From positions 1 to 13,940 of the forward strand of contig JAFUDW010000189.1 in NCBI GenBank assembly GCA_017464225.1: 13,940 nucleotides of DNA, written 5' to 3'. The position numbers were made by a program, and so were the translations under genes. Shown piece after piece: positions 12,986 through 13,940 of this stretch; the stretch's first letter is position 1; each line of letters opens with the position of its first letter. Source of the DNA: Clostridia bacterium (GTDB taxonomy: Bacteria > Bacillota_A > Clostridia > Christensenellales > Aristaeellaceae). The notes under the pieces were generated by a model that did no database searches, was not told where the DNA came from, and worked only from the letters and a program-made list of their open reading frames with translations.

Positions 12986-12998
12986 GAAATCGTTTTAG
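12986..12998. promoter_or_regulatory. LacI-family operator site 3
   Basis: GAAATCGTTTTAG differs from site 1 in a single base. It lies about 16 bases downstream of the -10, within the early transcribed region, where a bound repressor would block initiation or early elongation. Confidence 0.65.
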
Positions 12999-13098
12999 TG
13001 GAACATATTTTCCCAGAATGTACTTCGTCTCTTCGCGGCCGCGCGCCGTTTGAGAAAAATGCGGAAAATACCGCAAATTAAAAAGGAGGAACCCCACT

Positions 13099-13940
13099 AT
13101 GAAGAAGGCTCTTGCTATGATCCTTGCCGTTGTGATGCTGATTGGCTGCGTCAGCTTCGCCAGCGCCGAGCAGGAAAAGATCAAGCTGGTTGTTTGGTCT
13201 TTCACCAACGAGCTTGAGGGCATGATCGAAAAGTACTATCTGCCCGAGCATCCCGAACTGGAGATCGAATTCCAGATTTATCCCACCGACGGCAACGCTT
13301 ACACCACCAAGGTTGACAACCTGCTGGGTGCCAACCCCACCAGCGATGAAGCTCCCGATATCTTCACCCTGGAAGCCGCTTTCGTGAAGCACTATGTGGA
13401 AATGGACTGGACCGGCGATCTGAAGACCATCGGCTTCACCGATGAAGAGCTGAGCGAAGCCTTCCCCGTCATGGCCCAGATCGGCCAGAACGCTGCCGGC
13501 GTCCAGAAGGGCCTGTCCTGGCAGTCCACCCCCGGCGTCCTGATGTATCGCGCTTCCCTGGCTGAGAAGTACCTGGGCATCACCTCTCCCGAAGAATTCC
13601 AGGAGAAGGTTTCTGACTGGGACACCTTCCTGGAGACCGCCGAAGAGCTGAAGGAAGCTTCTGAAGGCGCCTGCAAGATGGTCATCGGCTCCGGCGATAT
13701 CTGGAACGCTTATCAGTATCAGCGCAGCGAAGGCTGGGTCGTGGATGGCAAGCTGGTCATCGACGACGAACTGCTGGACTTTGAAGAGCTCGTGAAGACT
13801 CTGGAGCAGGACGACCTGACCCACAAGGGCGGCGCTTGGGCCGAGACCTGGTTCGCCGGTATGCGCGGCGAAGTGGAGACCCTGTGCTACTTCCTGCCCA
13901 CCTGGGGCCTGCATTACACCCTGAAGCCCAACTGCGTGGC
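13099..13940 (+). CDS. ABC transporter extracellular sugar-binding protein (partial)
   Basis: The frame runs open to the window edge, giving 280 residues of an extracellular solute-binding protein of family 1. It starts MKKALAMILAVVMLIGCVSFASAEQEK: a hydrophobic signal with a possible lipobox LIGC (Cys17), but also an ASA-E site that signal peptidase I could use, so lipid anchoring is unsure. The mature N-terminus IKLVVWSFTNELEGMIEKYY and the PDIFTLEAAFVKHYV segment (about residues 88-102) are typical of sugar ABC-importer receptors. Start ATG 13099 has AAAAGGAGG nine bases upstream. Codon use (many GCC, ACC, GAA, CTG) suggests strong expression. It lies downstream of the LacI regulator and its operators. 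Permease genes are expected beyond the edge. The sugar is unknown. Confidence 0.88.
   Translation, partial: MKKALAMILAVVMLIGCVSFASAEQEKIKLVVWSFTNELEGMIEKYYLPEHPELEIEFQIYPTDGNAYTTKVDNLLGANPTSDEAPDIFTLEAAFVKHYVEMDWTGDLKTIGFTDEELSEAFPVMAQIGQNAAGVQKGLSWQSTPGVLMYRASLAEKYLGITSPEEFQEKVSDWDTFLETAEELKEASEGACKMVIGSGDIWNAYQYQRSEGWVVDGKLVIDDELLDFEELVKTLEQDDLTHKGGAWAETWFAGMRGEVETLCYFLPTWGLHYTLKPNCV

Noticed and set aside
1..13940. CRISPR array, tRNA or rRNA genes
   Set aside because: No short regularly spaced direct repeats, no tRNA-like anticodon arms outside the repeat junction module, and no rRNA-like sequence were seen.

Overview
The window reads as a GC-rich Gram-positive chromosome, most likely an anaerobic gut-type member of the Clostridia. 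The grounds are a Gram-positive type PurR with PurBox sites, a YoaR/VanW-type wall protein, a YkuD L,D-transpeptidase, a compact-cysteine iron-sulfur flavoprotein, AAGGAGG-type ribosome binding sites throughout, and a DUF3990/DUF3791 gene cluster typical of Clostridia. The genus assignment is open.

Layout. 1-410: 3'-terminal part of a structured intergenic repeat (copy A). 484-2912 (minus): a two-gene unit, VanW-family wall protein then TetR regulator, with a consensus promoter and a perfect 18-bp palindrome over the expected transcription start. 3163-3609 (minus): a YhcH/YjgK/YiaL cupin-like protein, divergent from purR. 3802-5186 (plus): purR overlapping pth by ATGA, under a promoter carrying an inverted PurBox pair. 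5222-5795: copy B of the repeat, filling the gap between convergent pth and the next operon. 5816-8446 (minus): secreted L,D-transpeptidase, iron-sulfur flavoprotein and GNAT acetyltransferase, one probable operon. 8661-9032: copy C of the repeat, 3'-truncated. 9177-10700 (minus): sulfatase. 10756-11686 (minus): three tightly overlapping small genes, DUF3990 (ADP-ribosyltransferase-like), an unknown 82-residue protein, and DUF3791, resembling a toxin-antitoxin operon. 11887-12897 (plus): LacI-family regulator. 13099-end (plus): extracellular sugar-binding protein of an ABC transporter, cut by the window edge.

How it fits together. The LacI regulator and the binding protein share near-identical operator sites (GAAAACGTTTTAG and GAAATCGTTTTAG, plus a third in the gap between them), so this looks like a local carbohydrate-uptake regulon. 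The cytoplasmic sulfatase lies nearby and could act on imported sulfated sugars, but the small three-gene cluster separates them.

The most unusual content is the repeat of about 570 bp, present three times in the same orientation. It is non-coding and built of many hairpins. Several stems are kept by compensatory base changes between copies even where the sequence differs, which argues for selection on a folded structure. One module closes into a compact four-way junction; another is a bidirectional terminator-like hairpin. I do not recognise it as a named RNA or repeat family.
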